Positions 49,201 to 61,400 of a stretch of DNA of 64,000 nucleotides are shown here, piece after piece. Numbering within the stretch: position 1 is the first letter of the stretch; every line of letters begins with the position of its first letter. The notes below the pieces were generated by a model, which saw only the letters and a list, made by a program, of their open reading frames with translations, ran no database searches and had not been told where the DNA came from. Origin of the DNA: Rhyacichthys aspro (Eukaryota; Chordata; Actinopteri; Gobiiformes; Rhyacichthyidae); contig CM072156.1 of the NCBI GenBank assembly GCA_036850595.1, forward strand, positions 6,751,441 to 6,815,440. Reading direction: 5' to 3'. A program made the position numbers and the translations under genes.

Positions 49201-51352
49201 TACCTTTTCAGTAGAAGTTCCCATGCATACCATTGGTCCAGAGGTATGACTGACCAGATATGGCCTAACATAAAAAATGATATATGGCAGAGGATATAAG
49301 AGCTGTACATGATTTACAGCACTGTTAAAAGCATATTTTCCTTTTAAAGCGTGTTTGCTCTCATGGTTTGCTGTGATTAATGAATCGATTAAATGCGTAA
49401 GTCACCACAAGTGCCGGCGCGCAGAGCAGGTGAGTTTGAATTATGAGGTGCTGGAGACTTAAAAGATGTCAGGATTTAAGCTCAATTTAAGCCATCACCA
49501 TTGCTTTCCACCACCATTTATCAGAAAACCTTATAATGAACAAGCAGCTCTATGTATGAACTCTGTAACTGAACGTTCAGGTTTCACCAAAATGATTTAT
49601 AGTGCAGAAATGCAGTTTGTAAAAGGTGATTACAGGGGATAATGATTTTTGCGATGTGTGTAATAAGCTGATCTGCTGATTGTTATGAGACTCACTGAGA
49701 CAGAGTTGGCAAAGACAGAGGTGTAGGCTGGGAAACGCTGCTGGCTTCCAGTATTTGAAGACACACGTGGCTTTCTGTTGAAATATCTCTCTGGGGAGCT
49801 GAAATTGTAAGTTTTATCTGGTAAACAGTACATTTAGTCTGACAAGTGGTCTTTACAGCGATTCATCTCCCCACTATGACACTGACCACTGCAGACCAGG
49901 AACACTCCACAAGAGCTCAAGTTTTGGAACTTCTCTAGTCATCTAGCCGTCACAGTTTGGCCCTTGTCAAACTATCTCAAATTTTTTACGCTTGGCCATC
50001 TTTCCTGCTTCAAAATAACCTGCTCCTTATATAACCCTCTCACTAAAAGGTGCCATCATGAAGAGATAATCAGTGATTGATCTTTTTTTTAATTTTTTTT
50101 TATCACTCATAGACAACATATAATCTACATATTTTATCATGATCAATGGAAAGAAAGGGTAACAATGCACATAGCAGGAACGATGCCACACTAAACAACA
50201 TGATCCACCCCCTACATTCTGTCTTAAGCCTGCTACACACTGTGATTGTTGATGGTGCTCAAATGGCTTTGAATGGGTCGCTCCAGTATGTTTTATGCAC
50301 GTTTTTTTTGACAGAAATTAGGCTTTAGTCTTTGGTCACCACTATGAGATCATGTCTTCTTTGAACTGTCTGACTGTATGACGTATAAGCAGCACAACAG
50401 AGTTGGCACTTCTGATTTATCTTTCATCAGGAAAGAAATAAAACTGCTCAGTGCTGGGGGAACTAGAAAAATGACCAGTGAATATCTGTAATCAATACGT
50501 TACCAGAGCGGGACACGCGTTCTTTCACATTGCCGTCTGGATGTACAGCTCCAAATGCAGTTTCTTATCCGGTATCAGGAACGTTTTCTTGTCTGAAAGC
50601 AAAAACAACCCAATTCTGGCAAATATAACTGTCCACTGGTGTCATAGTCCTAATCCTTGAGTAGGACAGTGCATATTAATTTGTCTGATGAGCCTCTTGT
50701 CTCACAGGTCATGTTGTTTGGTGAAGTTTTTCCTATTTGCTTTGGCTTTATTTAACACCGAAGATCAAAGTTAGCCATTAGCAGCTGATTTCATGGGAAC
50801 TAGATGGTCTCTATGATTCTGCTGTAAAGGCTTTGAAAGACTCGACATACTGTATATTTGGTTGGGATTTAACAAAGTCAGGAGGGTAACTAATTCTTTG
50901 CCTGAAGCTGTTCACATTGTCGGCTCAATCCTGTGCTACAGCAATGAAAAGAAAACTGCGGTGATGATATCCGCCTATATATAAATCTGAAAAGGGAAAT
51001 GGATGTGGGACATTTAGAGATGTACACATCAGCACACAGAGCACTCATAAGCTGGCTCAGCTCTGGAAGAAGTTAAACAGCTTTCTTCTTGATGGATTTA
51101 ACCAGGAACAAAACATAATCACTGGTTAACTATACTTGATAAGGTGTCAACACAGGCTAATATTTGCGCTTTAAGCCAAAAAAGTTCAGGACTCCATAAA
51201 AAGGACTCCCATAATTCCCTGAAAGTAAATTTGGTATAACACAGACATGTCCAAAGTCAGGCCCTGGGACCGATCATGGCACACGAATGTCAGCTTCAGA
51301 GATAAAATGTATTGTTTATGGCTCCAGCAGCAGCAGCTTTATACAAAACTGT

Positions 51353-51583
51353 TTAAGTCAATTTAAAACCTGTTAATATCCATCTAAAACCAGTCCAAAT
51401 TCAACTAAAACCTGTGTAAATCCAACTACAAAATGTTCAAATTCAATTAAAACCAGTCCAAATGCCCCTAAAACCATTTTAAATTTAACTAGAACCTTTT
51501 CAAATCCAACTAAAATCTGTTTAAATTAATCTAAAACCTGGTCAAATCTATATAAAACCTGTTCAAATCCATATAAAACCTGT
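51353..51583 (+). repeat. 21-bp minisatellite, about 11 copies
   Basis: Eleven imperfect tandem units of about 21 bases with consensus TCAAATCCAACTAAAACCTGT. The last two copies are nearly identical and the first ones are the most diverged. The unit length is a multiple of three, but several copies contain stop codons in the plus-strand frames, so it is not evidently coding. Confidence 0.85.
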
Positions 51584-54500
51584 AGTTCTGCATTAAGATC
51601 AAAATATGAAGAGCCCTTTGATCAAATTAGGCACTCTTTTTTAAAAGTTTAGACACCCATGGTAAAACACATGTAAATCACTATTGCTTAACAGTGCCCA
51701 GGGCCATGACAGATCATTTCAGTTTAATTGTGTTTACCAAAGCATGTTTACCGGAAACTACTTTCGAAGAAACATTACAATGTATTCTGCATCAACATGA
51801 ACTAAAACTGTGCAGTTAAGAGAAAGGGGAAATGCTTCTTGGAAAAAACACACCATGTTTATAGTTCAAATCCATCACTGAACCAGGACTCAGTGTTGGA
51901 GCTGAGCTGAGCACTAACAGCAGAAGAGAAGATGATGTTTGAATGACATTTTCTCCATGACTTTAACAATCTGTGACATACAACATGGCATTTATCAGTT
52001 TGTGGATCAGTCCTGATGTTGTTCTGGCAAATGTCTGACCTGGTGTTGTACTGTGTCTGCTCCAATCACAGCTGACGGAGCTGATGTGGCAGGTGTTTTT
52101 CTGCCATGTCTCTGCTCTCATTGAGCTGACAGAGAGCAGAGACCCTCACCCAGACCCAACCTAAACATAGTCAAGCTAATATAGTGAATATATACATTCA
52201 GAGCTAATAGTTGGCTCAGTATTCCTCTGCTGAAGAGGTGCTAATGTTTTTGTGTGACTCATTTAAACCAAACATGAACTTACACCTGTTCAGATTTACC
52301 GTAAATGTCGGCCTCTGCGGTGGACTCTGGTGGCAACCAAGAGAGTTAAGTTTCTAAGAAGCAGATGTCTTATTTCACACCATTTTGTGCTACTGCTCTT
52401 CATCATTTCTCACATTTTAATTCAATTAGTGTGTGTTTTTCCCAAAGTCTGGAAAGTTCAGTGACTCTATCTTCTGGACTCTGAGGCTGCATTGCTTTTT
52501 TAATCTTAATTGCATTGGACTGTATTTATTATTTCAGGAATGATCTTCCTCAGCCAGGTCTACTTCCACACACTGATTTCTTTTTCTCTCTCTCTCATTA
52601 CTTTTAAACTTAGACTTTTAGACAAACCTAATTTTTTTGTTTAATTGTTTATATCTTTATAAACACTGGAACTGTTTGGCTTGCTTCTCTCTTTATCTGA
52701 CGCTAATGAGGCCATGAGATAATCTCAGACAACCTCTGGAGTGTGAGAAACTTGGTGCGTGTTATTAACTTCCGCTTTGTGTTGACATCATACGAGTACA
52801 GGTCAAAGGTCACATTCACTGAACAAGCAACAGTGCGGTCTTCATTTACAGCGTCAGTTGTAACCCAACAGTTAATAAGTTAATAGTAATTCGTCTCTGT
52901 GACATTGAATGCACAGTATAGACATTTAGGAGCGTAAAAGAAGGTCTAAAATAAACAGTAAATTAATTGTATTAACCAACAATCAGTGTTAGTTGAAAAA
53001 GTGTTTTGTCAAAGCTGCTTAGACTAAGACGCAAAGCTGCAGAGACTTTACTGGCAGCAAAGCTATAAAAATATCACACAAACAACAGATCAGGAGTTCA
53101 CTTCATTAAAAGGGGTGAGAAATTACATAACTTGAAATAGAGGGATTCAAAATCTGTCCAAATGCTTCAACACTTGTTTATACAACAGATGAGTCAAATG
53201 AATGCCTGACCACTGATCAAGTGACACATTTCTGGACACATGGACAATAGAGCTTTAAGTGGGGCAGGATTCAGAAGACAAGTAGAGTAGGTCATGAGGT
53301 GGTGGTTTCATCCCCACTCCTTTCTCCTACACCCCACTCCTGTACGGTGACGAGAGACTGACTAAATGTTGTCTGATCTAAAACAGTTTAAGTGTCATTG
53401 GGTGCATCAATGCTATATATGTATACTCAGCTGCTTTGTTAATTCGATTCTGATAATTAGAGTATAAAGTAATATCTTTTTCAATGCACAAATGTCCAGA
53501 ATAAAAGTTTGTTGGGTTTGATTTACTCAAGAGTCTGTCCTACATGGAGAGGGACAGTGGTTGTGGCAGTGCATGGTTCATAAAACTAGGAACATGAGGC
53601 TACCAGAGTCACATTTTACTCCAGTGTTGTTTTTTGAAGGTATAACATGCAAGATTTCAATCAGGGCTGGTGCAATTCTTTTTGGCCAACACGGTGCAAT
53701 TATTTTGGGCCAACACGGTGAACACACTTATGTTTTAGATCCTAAAACCAGGTCTGGTTCAACATGTGCATGAACACCTGAGTCTCATAAACACCAAAGT
53801 GAAGTCTAGGCACATGATTACACTTCCTGTTAGGCTAGAAAACTGCAGAAACACTAGAGATAACAGCATGAAAACACATTTCCTTTGTGATGGAACAAAG
53901 CCTGAACCAAGGAATCAGAATTTAGACTTTACCAGGCACATAAGACTCCTCCCTAACCTCACTTGACAGAACACATGCAGTTTATAAAAAGTGTTATTAG
54001 CCATATTATTGTTCACACTAATTTGCAAAGAGACTTCGAGTGCCTTCAAAATAAAAGCTTGGTTTAATTATGTACTCTATTGACTTCTATTAACTCCTTC
54101 TGTAACACATGCCTCCTGATGCCCTGGTCAAATTTAAATAAAACATTTAAATTTACCTTCACACAAACCCTTTAATTCCAGTCGTATGGTCCCTCTGGAA
54201 CAATATGCATAGGAGGAAGGATTTTTAACGGAGGAGCACTTAAACAGGGGTTGATTTTCCATATAAAGACACAAGCCAAAACATAACGTAATACATATAT
54301 TTCCGTCTGGTATGTGGATATTCTACATATTCACAAATCTGGAAAGACTACAGATGAACATGTGAAAGAACAGACCATTAATTACAACTTTCTCATGAAC
54401 AAATATCTCACACAGTTTCATTTTAAACAGTATTTTCTCCATTTGGTTTGAAATATCTAACACTAAAACATGACACATAATGCTCAGTAGCTGTGGAAAG

Positions 54501-55144
54501 GGGTTCAATACTGTTATGTCTCAATAGTTGGTGTTAGCAATTATCAGACAGAAACATTTGCTCTTTTACGGTAATCTGGGAAAAGATGATTATTTGAAAT
54601 GACATGTTGTGAGTTTTCCAGAGTTGAAGAACAAAACATTGCTGTTCTCCGCTATCACTGTACATTAGTCATTCAGCTACATATGCGTGTCCTTTAACTG
54701 ACTGTACAACACAGTTTGTTCAATGAAGAGACCCTTATTCAGTGAAAACAGCAATGAATCACATGGATCATATTAAACTTTGCCTTTGACCGGCCTGGAC
54801 GCTTTACTGTAAGCGTTTCATGACGACAGCTGGAAGGACAAACGATGGCTTTTCCATCAGTGACACTCGAGAAGAAGCAGGTCATCGTTGCTTAAAACAA
54901 CATCTGCTTTGGGCTGAATGACATTATGAGGTAGCTAGGTGCTTAAATACAACGCTGACTTCAAGTTTTATCTTGACAAAGAAGCTTGACAAATGTGCAG
55001 AGGTGGGTAGTTTAATGCTTACATTACATTTAGTTGAGTTAGTTTGAGTAAACTGTACTCAGAAGATTTGGTTTCATTAAACAATGTCTCCATCACATGA
55101 CTCCACAATCAAACATGCACAACAACAAGAAAGAGGATCTTTAC

Positions 55145-55330
55145 ACACACATCTAAGGCTACGTCCAGACCAACTAATTTTCTCTAAAAGCCTGTGATTA
55201 GAGTGCTGCCTGGCGACCTGGCCCTGGATAAATGGAGAAAGACAGACTATAATGAAATGAATTGGATTGTAACATGAAAACAATACTGAACAGATCTGTC
55301 TACGCTGCCCTTTTGAAAACAACCTCTGTT
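55145..55330. repeat. possible MITE remnant
   Basis: GGCTACGTCCAGACCAACTA near the left and GTCTACGCTGCCCTTTTGAAAAC near the right recall the ends of abundant teleost DNA-transposon MITEs with CTACG-CAGAC termini. No matching target duplication was found. Confidence 0.25.
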
Positions 55331-56109
55331 TCCTCTCAGGCTGGATTTCATGTCTTATGAATTGGAATCAGCTGGTTGTCAAGGTTGTGTAGTATTTTTC
55401 TCTACTACCATCAGAAAAGATGAGCTGTCCAGTGCCTGCACTTCTACCTCCTTTTGTCCATTGACCTGACTGGCCAGATGGTCTGTCACTAATCCAATCA
55501 GAGCTGTGCCACATTGTTTACATATAAAACAGTGATACAATCGCTCCCACACCGTTGGTACAAACTGGAGGCAGTTTAAATGAAATCACAAAGACTAGAC
55601 GAGGATGGGTTTGTCTAAGTTTGTGAACTATTGTGAGAATGTAGCTGCTGCACAAGATAATCTGTCCATAACACAGTAACAAGCATTTTAAAACTCAAAC
55701 ATCAGTGGCAGCAGAGGTTTTCCTGTTTCTTAAATGAATGTAGAGTGGACGCTAGCTGAAAAAACTTTAAAAAAGCACATTTGTCTTTATGTAGACTTAG
55801 CTTATAGTAATACTTTTGACTTGTCTGGACATGACACATTGTTGAAGAGTTAAAAAGTGGCTCTAAACACACACAGTCTGCTTTTCTTTTCGAAACACAA
55901 CTAATGCAGCAATAAGGTGACATAACTATTTACACAGCTGACAGTGCTGCCAGTTCAAGGGCTGCTGTACCAAACTGTACCATACCACTTGGTGAAACAG
56001 GGATAAAAGGACTAGTTCTGGCTCACACAACCAGTATTAGGCTGACCAGACTCAGTCCACACAGAGCTGTGCTTTAGCTGCCCACAGAAGACATGTTTCT
56101 TTAATTCTA

Positions 56110-56330
56110 TATTTTATATCATTTATTTCTGTTAATGCAACAACAATCTAATTTAACTCAATCCTTTAGTAATTTCACCAAATACTGCATAATTGAAATG
56201 ACTTCTACTTGAGTCAACTTGAATACCTGAGTGCAGATCTTGTCTGCTTTACCCACCTCTGCAAGTATGTCATTATTTTATGTGCCTACCCTTTTTAAAA
56301 AGTCTTAATGAGATTTGAATTATTTAAGGG
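56110..56330 (-). other. ptger4: 3' UTR of ptger4, candidate poly(A) signal
   Basis: A minus-strand AATAAA (plus-strand TTTATT at 56122-56127) lies about 205 bases past the stop. Human EP4 has a longer UTR, so a more distal site is possible. Confidence 0.4.
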
Positions 56331-58138
56331 TCAAATGCATTTCTCCTCCACTGTCTGAGTTTTTAGAGACACCTGAAGTGTGTCTTTGGGACTGTGTAGA
56401 GCAGAAAGCTGAGTCTCATCACTGCTCTGCTCCGAAGAATAAGAAGCTTGTGAGTCTTTTGCAGACGAGGGCTGTATGTGAGCTGTATGACGGCTGGCAG
56501 ACAGTGGCTCGCTCCCCTCGGGCAGGTACAAGAAAGTCTGTGAGCAGATAGTGCCATCCTGTATGTCCTGGGACACCAGAGAGTGAGAGCCCCGCTTGGA
56601 GCCGACTGATGAAAGCTGGTGAGAGTCTATACAGGGGAAGTTACCTGGTCCCTGCTGCCTCCTCCTCGCACCCATCTTACAGAACAGACACTTGATCTTT
56701 TCAATGAGTTTGAGCAGGACGGCTTTTCTCAGAAGGATGTAGATCCAGGGGTCCAGGATGGGGTTGAAGGAAGCAAACCGGATCGCTCTCAGGTCGGGGT
56801 TCTTCTCCAAGCGCAGCTCCACTGGGGTCTTGTACAGCTGGTTCAGAAACACCTGAGCCTGTGAAGAAAGTAGTGTCAAGTACTAGGTTCAATTAAGTGA
56901 AACACAAATTCATTAAAGACAAAGTGCAAGAGGTTAAACACAGTGTTTGGAAACATATAGATATTCTGTGTCTAAATAAAAGGTGAAGTGATATGTGATA
57001 AAGTCACATGTTTCGGACCAAACAGAATATTCAGATCGAAAACCTATTGTAAACATTTGAATGGAGTCATGTTTAATGATATTTGCAGCTCTGTGAAAAA
57101 AACAAGACTCGACTGACTTTTCCCAAATGCTTTAACCCCAGCGTTTTATTACAAATATGACCATTCAATATGATACACTCGTCTCAAACATCTCAGATGA
57201 GAAAAAGGAGAAGGAACAAGAAATCTTCGAATCGCTTACTTTTTTAAAAATCCTTTACTGCACTGTGCCAGGCGTAAAAACAATCCCCAAAGACCCGTGC
57301 GTAAAATGCGCGTAAAGGAAAGATATTAGCCTCAAGGACAGAAAACAGAACTTACCACAAGCGGAATGGAGCAGATCAGGATGACTACCGACGTGCCGAT
57401 GAGCAGGATTACCATCTGGATCTCGGCTCCGGCCAAACGGCTGAAGCTGCGCGCTCTTCTGCGCGGGTCCACGTTACGCTGCAGATCAGTGCCCAGAGAC
57501 ATCCTGCGCACGTAGCGCCGGTGCATGCGGATCAAAGCCACGCAGACCAGCACGTTACAAATGACAGTGACCAGAATGAGCACAGAGCTCAGCCCAGCGT
57601 ACGTGAAGGAGTAGGCGGCGTCGCTGGTGCGGTTGCTCCTCCACTCCAGGAAGCACCAGGTCTGTGGGTACTGCTTCTTGACCTGTCCAAAGCCCATACT
57701 GGGCAACGCGCAGAAGAGTGCGTTGGATACGTAAATGCCCAACAGCGTGAGGCCCGCCAGCCGCTGGTCCACGTAGTCGTTATAGAAGTAGGCATGATTT
57801 ATGGCGATGTAGCGCTCCACGGACATGGCGCAGATGATGCTGAGCCCCGCCAGAGAAAAGAAAAGCAAGGTGAAGCCGAAGTACTGGCACAGTGGGTCCT
57901 CCCCGGGCCACGCGCCCTTCACGTAAGTGGCGATAGTAACGGGACTGGCCAAGAGCGTGCCCAGCAGGTCCGTCACGGCCAGACCACACACCAGCGTGTA
58001 GAAGGTGGTCTCCTTCTGCTCTTTACGAGACTTACACAGGACCACGATGGCGATGACGTTCCCCACCACCCCGAAGATGAACATGATGGACGGGATGGTG
58101 GGCACCATGGTCCTCCCGCTCATAGACTGGTTGTTCAT
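56331..58138 (-). CDS. ptger4: prostaglandin E2 receptor EP4
   Basis: Two coding exons, 57356-58138 and 56331-56858 (1311 nt, 436 aa; human 488). The product is a Gs-coupled seven-helix plasma-membrane receptor for PGE2. The N-terminus has an NQS glycosylation site, and helix 1 begins near residue 14 (IMFIFGVVGN as in human EP4). The KSRKEQKETTFYTLVCGLAVTD block, the ERY variant of the DRY motif (MSVERYIAINHAY), the prostanoid signature in loop 2 (TWCFLEW) and helix 7 with the ligand-binding arginine (AIRFASFNPILDPW) are all present. The only intron falls at the end of helix 6 (IPLV), where prostanoid receptor genes usually have it. Intracellular loop 3 lacks the alanine-rich insert of human EP4. 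The tail is Ser/Thr-rich and ends in EEKCI (human SEKCI). The a/b/c teleost paralogue cannot be decided. Confidence 0.94.
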
Positions 58139-58480
58139 GGCTACGTCTTTTCAGTGAAGTTTCAGTGAAGTTTCAGCGCCAGTACCTCCACTCCAAAGCG
58201 CGGGACTTCTGTTCTTTTGAAGAAAATCTGAGCCGCATGGTTAAAACGAGATTCCTCTTCACTTTTTGAACTTTTTGAAGAAACTTTTAACGTCATGTGA
58301 ATAACTGCAGCTCCGCTCATGTGGTGTGAGTGGTCACATCTCTGTGAGACCCTCAGTAAGTCACACGGAGCTCAGGAGACACAACAGACAGCGGCAGAGA
58401 GTGAACTGAGGCTGTGGCTTGAGGCTCCAGCGCTGCTCAGTCCCTCCCCTTCACTTTACACAAAGCCCTCATCACAGCTC
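58139..58480 (-). promoter_or_regulatory. ptger4: 5' UTR and proximal flank of ptger4
   Basis: GC-richer than the surroundings and without coding potential. A short direct repeat (AGTGAAGTTTC twice) lies just upstream of the start codon. A 5' non-coding exon, as in human PTGER4, may lie further upstream but cannot be placed. Confidence 0.4.
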
Positions 58481-61400
58481 TGACATTAGGACATAGAGGT
58501 GTGTTGAAACATTAATCTCATTTAATAACAACATGTTTTCATTGCGTCATGAAGCAAACAGGTTACAAAAATAGAATCACCAAAATAACTCCAGTCTGAA
58601 TCACACCTAAAAGATAAAATCTCATTTTAACTTGAATATTACATTTGGCATGTGATTGAGACAGGATATCATTTGTTCATCATTACAAGCCACATAATAA
58701 CCCATTTTTATAGGTATGGCCTGGATATGTCAACGAGCTTTATAATTTGCATTGGTTGGACACAAGTTTCAGATTTACAATGCAAAGAATTAATGGAGAT
58801 TATACAATAATTCAAATAAATAGAGGTCCAAACAGAAAAAAGCAATAAATCATACATATGCATTACTGTCAGAGCTGATTTGGTTTTCTAGTCTGGCACA
58901 GTAATGTTGGAATCTATTGACTGTGTGCCTTCAACATCAGTTTACTTTAAGATAAGCACAAGCTGCTGTCTTTTGTAAGTTCAGGTAAAAAGATGCTTGA
59001 ACATTTAAACATTAACTCTAATCAATTCACAGCAAGAGGAGCTGTGTGCAAAAACTAGCCTAATATTATAATTGTAAACTGGTGAAAGAAAGGTAGCAGT
59101 CTTAAAGGTAACAGTAGGAAAAAGCTTACAAAATAAAACCATCAATACTGTTGTTATGTGCATGTGCTATAGTTCATTTTACTCTATTCATATAATTATC
59201 ATAGTTCAAATATAAAGAGTATTTTCACTTTGCTGCACTATGTAGCACAAAGTGTCACAGATGTCCCAGGACAGCACTTTCTGAGCCCTTGGTTGATACC
59301 TCTCACAATGTCACTAACTCTGAAGTTTTTGGTTTTTCGAGTTTTAAAATGAAACCCTTCCTTACATAACAATACTTTATACCATTTCATTTGACTTTAA
59401 ATTGCAAGAAACTTTGTGAACATGTACAGTTATCAAATGCTCTTTAATATGAGAATGTGGGTGTACGTGGTCTTGCTCTGGACCAGCTCTGATTCTGACA
59501 TCAGCGCTCTGTCATAGCTGAGGCCAATTGTCCCTTATCTAACATTTAACAGTTAGTGCCATAGACTTTGTAATATTGATTATTCAGTTACAAAATGTCT
59601 GTGGTTAACACTGGCACCCATAGCCTCTTTTCCACTGGGACAGTATGGATCGGTTCTGGCGTGTTTCTATTACAAAAAGGGGTCCGAAGTGTTCCTAAAA
59701 AGCATATAGTACTGTACCGCTTTGGGGACGCCTCAGTTAGGGGTCTGGCTTTGTGGTCCGCTTGGTGAAGGGCATTTAATGCTGACAACTGGGAATAAAC
59801 AAGAAACAGTTTAATGTTTACTGCAGTAGCTGTAGCTCCATTTTTATTTTAAACACTGACAAATACAAGTTTCAAAAAGTCTACTTCAGATTTTATATGT
59901 CAAATAGAGACATGACTTTTGTGGCACTTCAAAGATGTAATTCTTTCTGTAGCAGATGCCTCTCTTCAGGACCCAGCACAGTGAAAACACAGTAGATACC
60001 TGTACCAAACCATACTATAAATGAATTAAAAGCATTGTTCCACCAACCCTCGACCCCCGATGGAGTCGGACCAGGTCAAGCTGGTCAGGTTTTTCGCAAG
60101 GGCCTATTTGAGTATGTATTGGAAATGAAGGCCTGGGTCCTTTTAGTCCCTTATGTTGCTTTTGGTGTAAGTATTACTCTTTCTTCTTTAAAAAAAATAC
60201 AAAAATGTGTCTTAAACTAAGATGGGGTTAACAAAGAAAGGTACAAAAATAATGTTGCGTCATACACAGCAATAATAAATCAAGAATTCACAAAAGCAGA
60301 ATGTACTTAAAGAGATCAAGGACATTATGTAACAGGCTGTCAACATGTTTGTTTAACTTTTTAAGCTGCGATTAAGTTCTATAGGATTTCTTTTCATTTT
60401 AATTGCCTCTTATTTGGCAAAAGGCAATGTTCCAGTGATATTACTGGCATTATCGTAAGAAAAATACGGAAGTCCCTCTCGGTTGAATTTGATGAATAGG
60501 TGTAGCTGCTTCCTTTCATCGGCTGGACGTGGTGAACTCTGCAGATGCTGACCCTGTGCTCTCTCAAAACACTCTCTACACTTCCCTTTGCTGCTGATTT
60601 AAGCCACTTATTTAAACACAAAAAGGGGGAAACCCTGGTCAATTGTAGTGTTAATAGGTAGCCTTGAGAAAATATTAAGCCTCAACATGCCATTCATAGG
60701 TTGGATATGTATAATTAGCCTCGGCGTGTCAGGCTTTTGAAAAAAATTCGGCTGTTATGCAATGTGTTTGTATATGACTGCATGTGTGGCACTTATAAAA
60801 CACTATATATTTAGAGCTTTCTCTGTATTTATCTGTTTTACAGCCTCGACAGAATGTGCACTAAGTAGATTTGCCAGATTAGGCCTCTCATGAATGTGCC
60901 TTTCCTGGATTTGTTTGTCGAAGTCAGATAACCTGCGCTGAAATAGTATTGACCTGAAAGAATCCATATTTCAGTACATAACTCGGCCTCGTGTATTGTA
61001 GACAGACAATTGCACAGCTACTTGTTTTGATGGTGGACTTTGTTGCAAAGGAAAGAAACGTCCCAAACACAGGTCTGTAATTCCTGCGCCGAACAATTCC
61101 CACATTGTCCTTTTTTTGAGAAGTTTGTCGATGTTTGTGCTCTACCAAAAAAACCCTCTATTTTTTTTTTTTTTTTTGTGGCGGCAGTTTCTGTTTGTAG
61201 GATTTTTCAGAGGAGATACAACTTGAAATGCAGGTGTGTGGCTCACTGTCTTGGCCGCAACATTAAGGTGTAGCTCTTGCTGATTTCCCTTGCAGCAATG
61301 TGTCTGTGTTTCAGGTTTAATGCCAGTGCTAAGCCGTTGATTTATCGCCGAAGATTATGGTGTGCCACAGGCTTTTTATTTGTCATGAAAACAACAGCTA

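Larger units (their letters stand above)
45561..56100. other. intergenic region between loxhd1 and ptger4
   Basis: More than 10 kb of mostly AT-rich sequence. Apart from the candidate exon near 46.1 kb, a CpG-richer open patch at 47.2-47.4 kb, a 21-bp minisatellite at 51.4 kb and vague repeat remnants, I see no gene. ST8SIA5 and PIAS2, which follow LOXHD1 in human, are not here. Confidence 0.5.

Noticed and set aside
57521..58168. 215-codon plus-strand open frame
   Set aside because: It is the antisense shadow of ptger4 exon 1, a GC-rich coding exon; no family similarity of its own.
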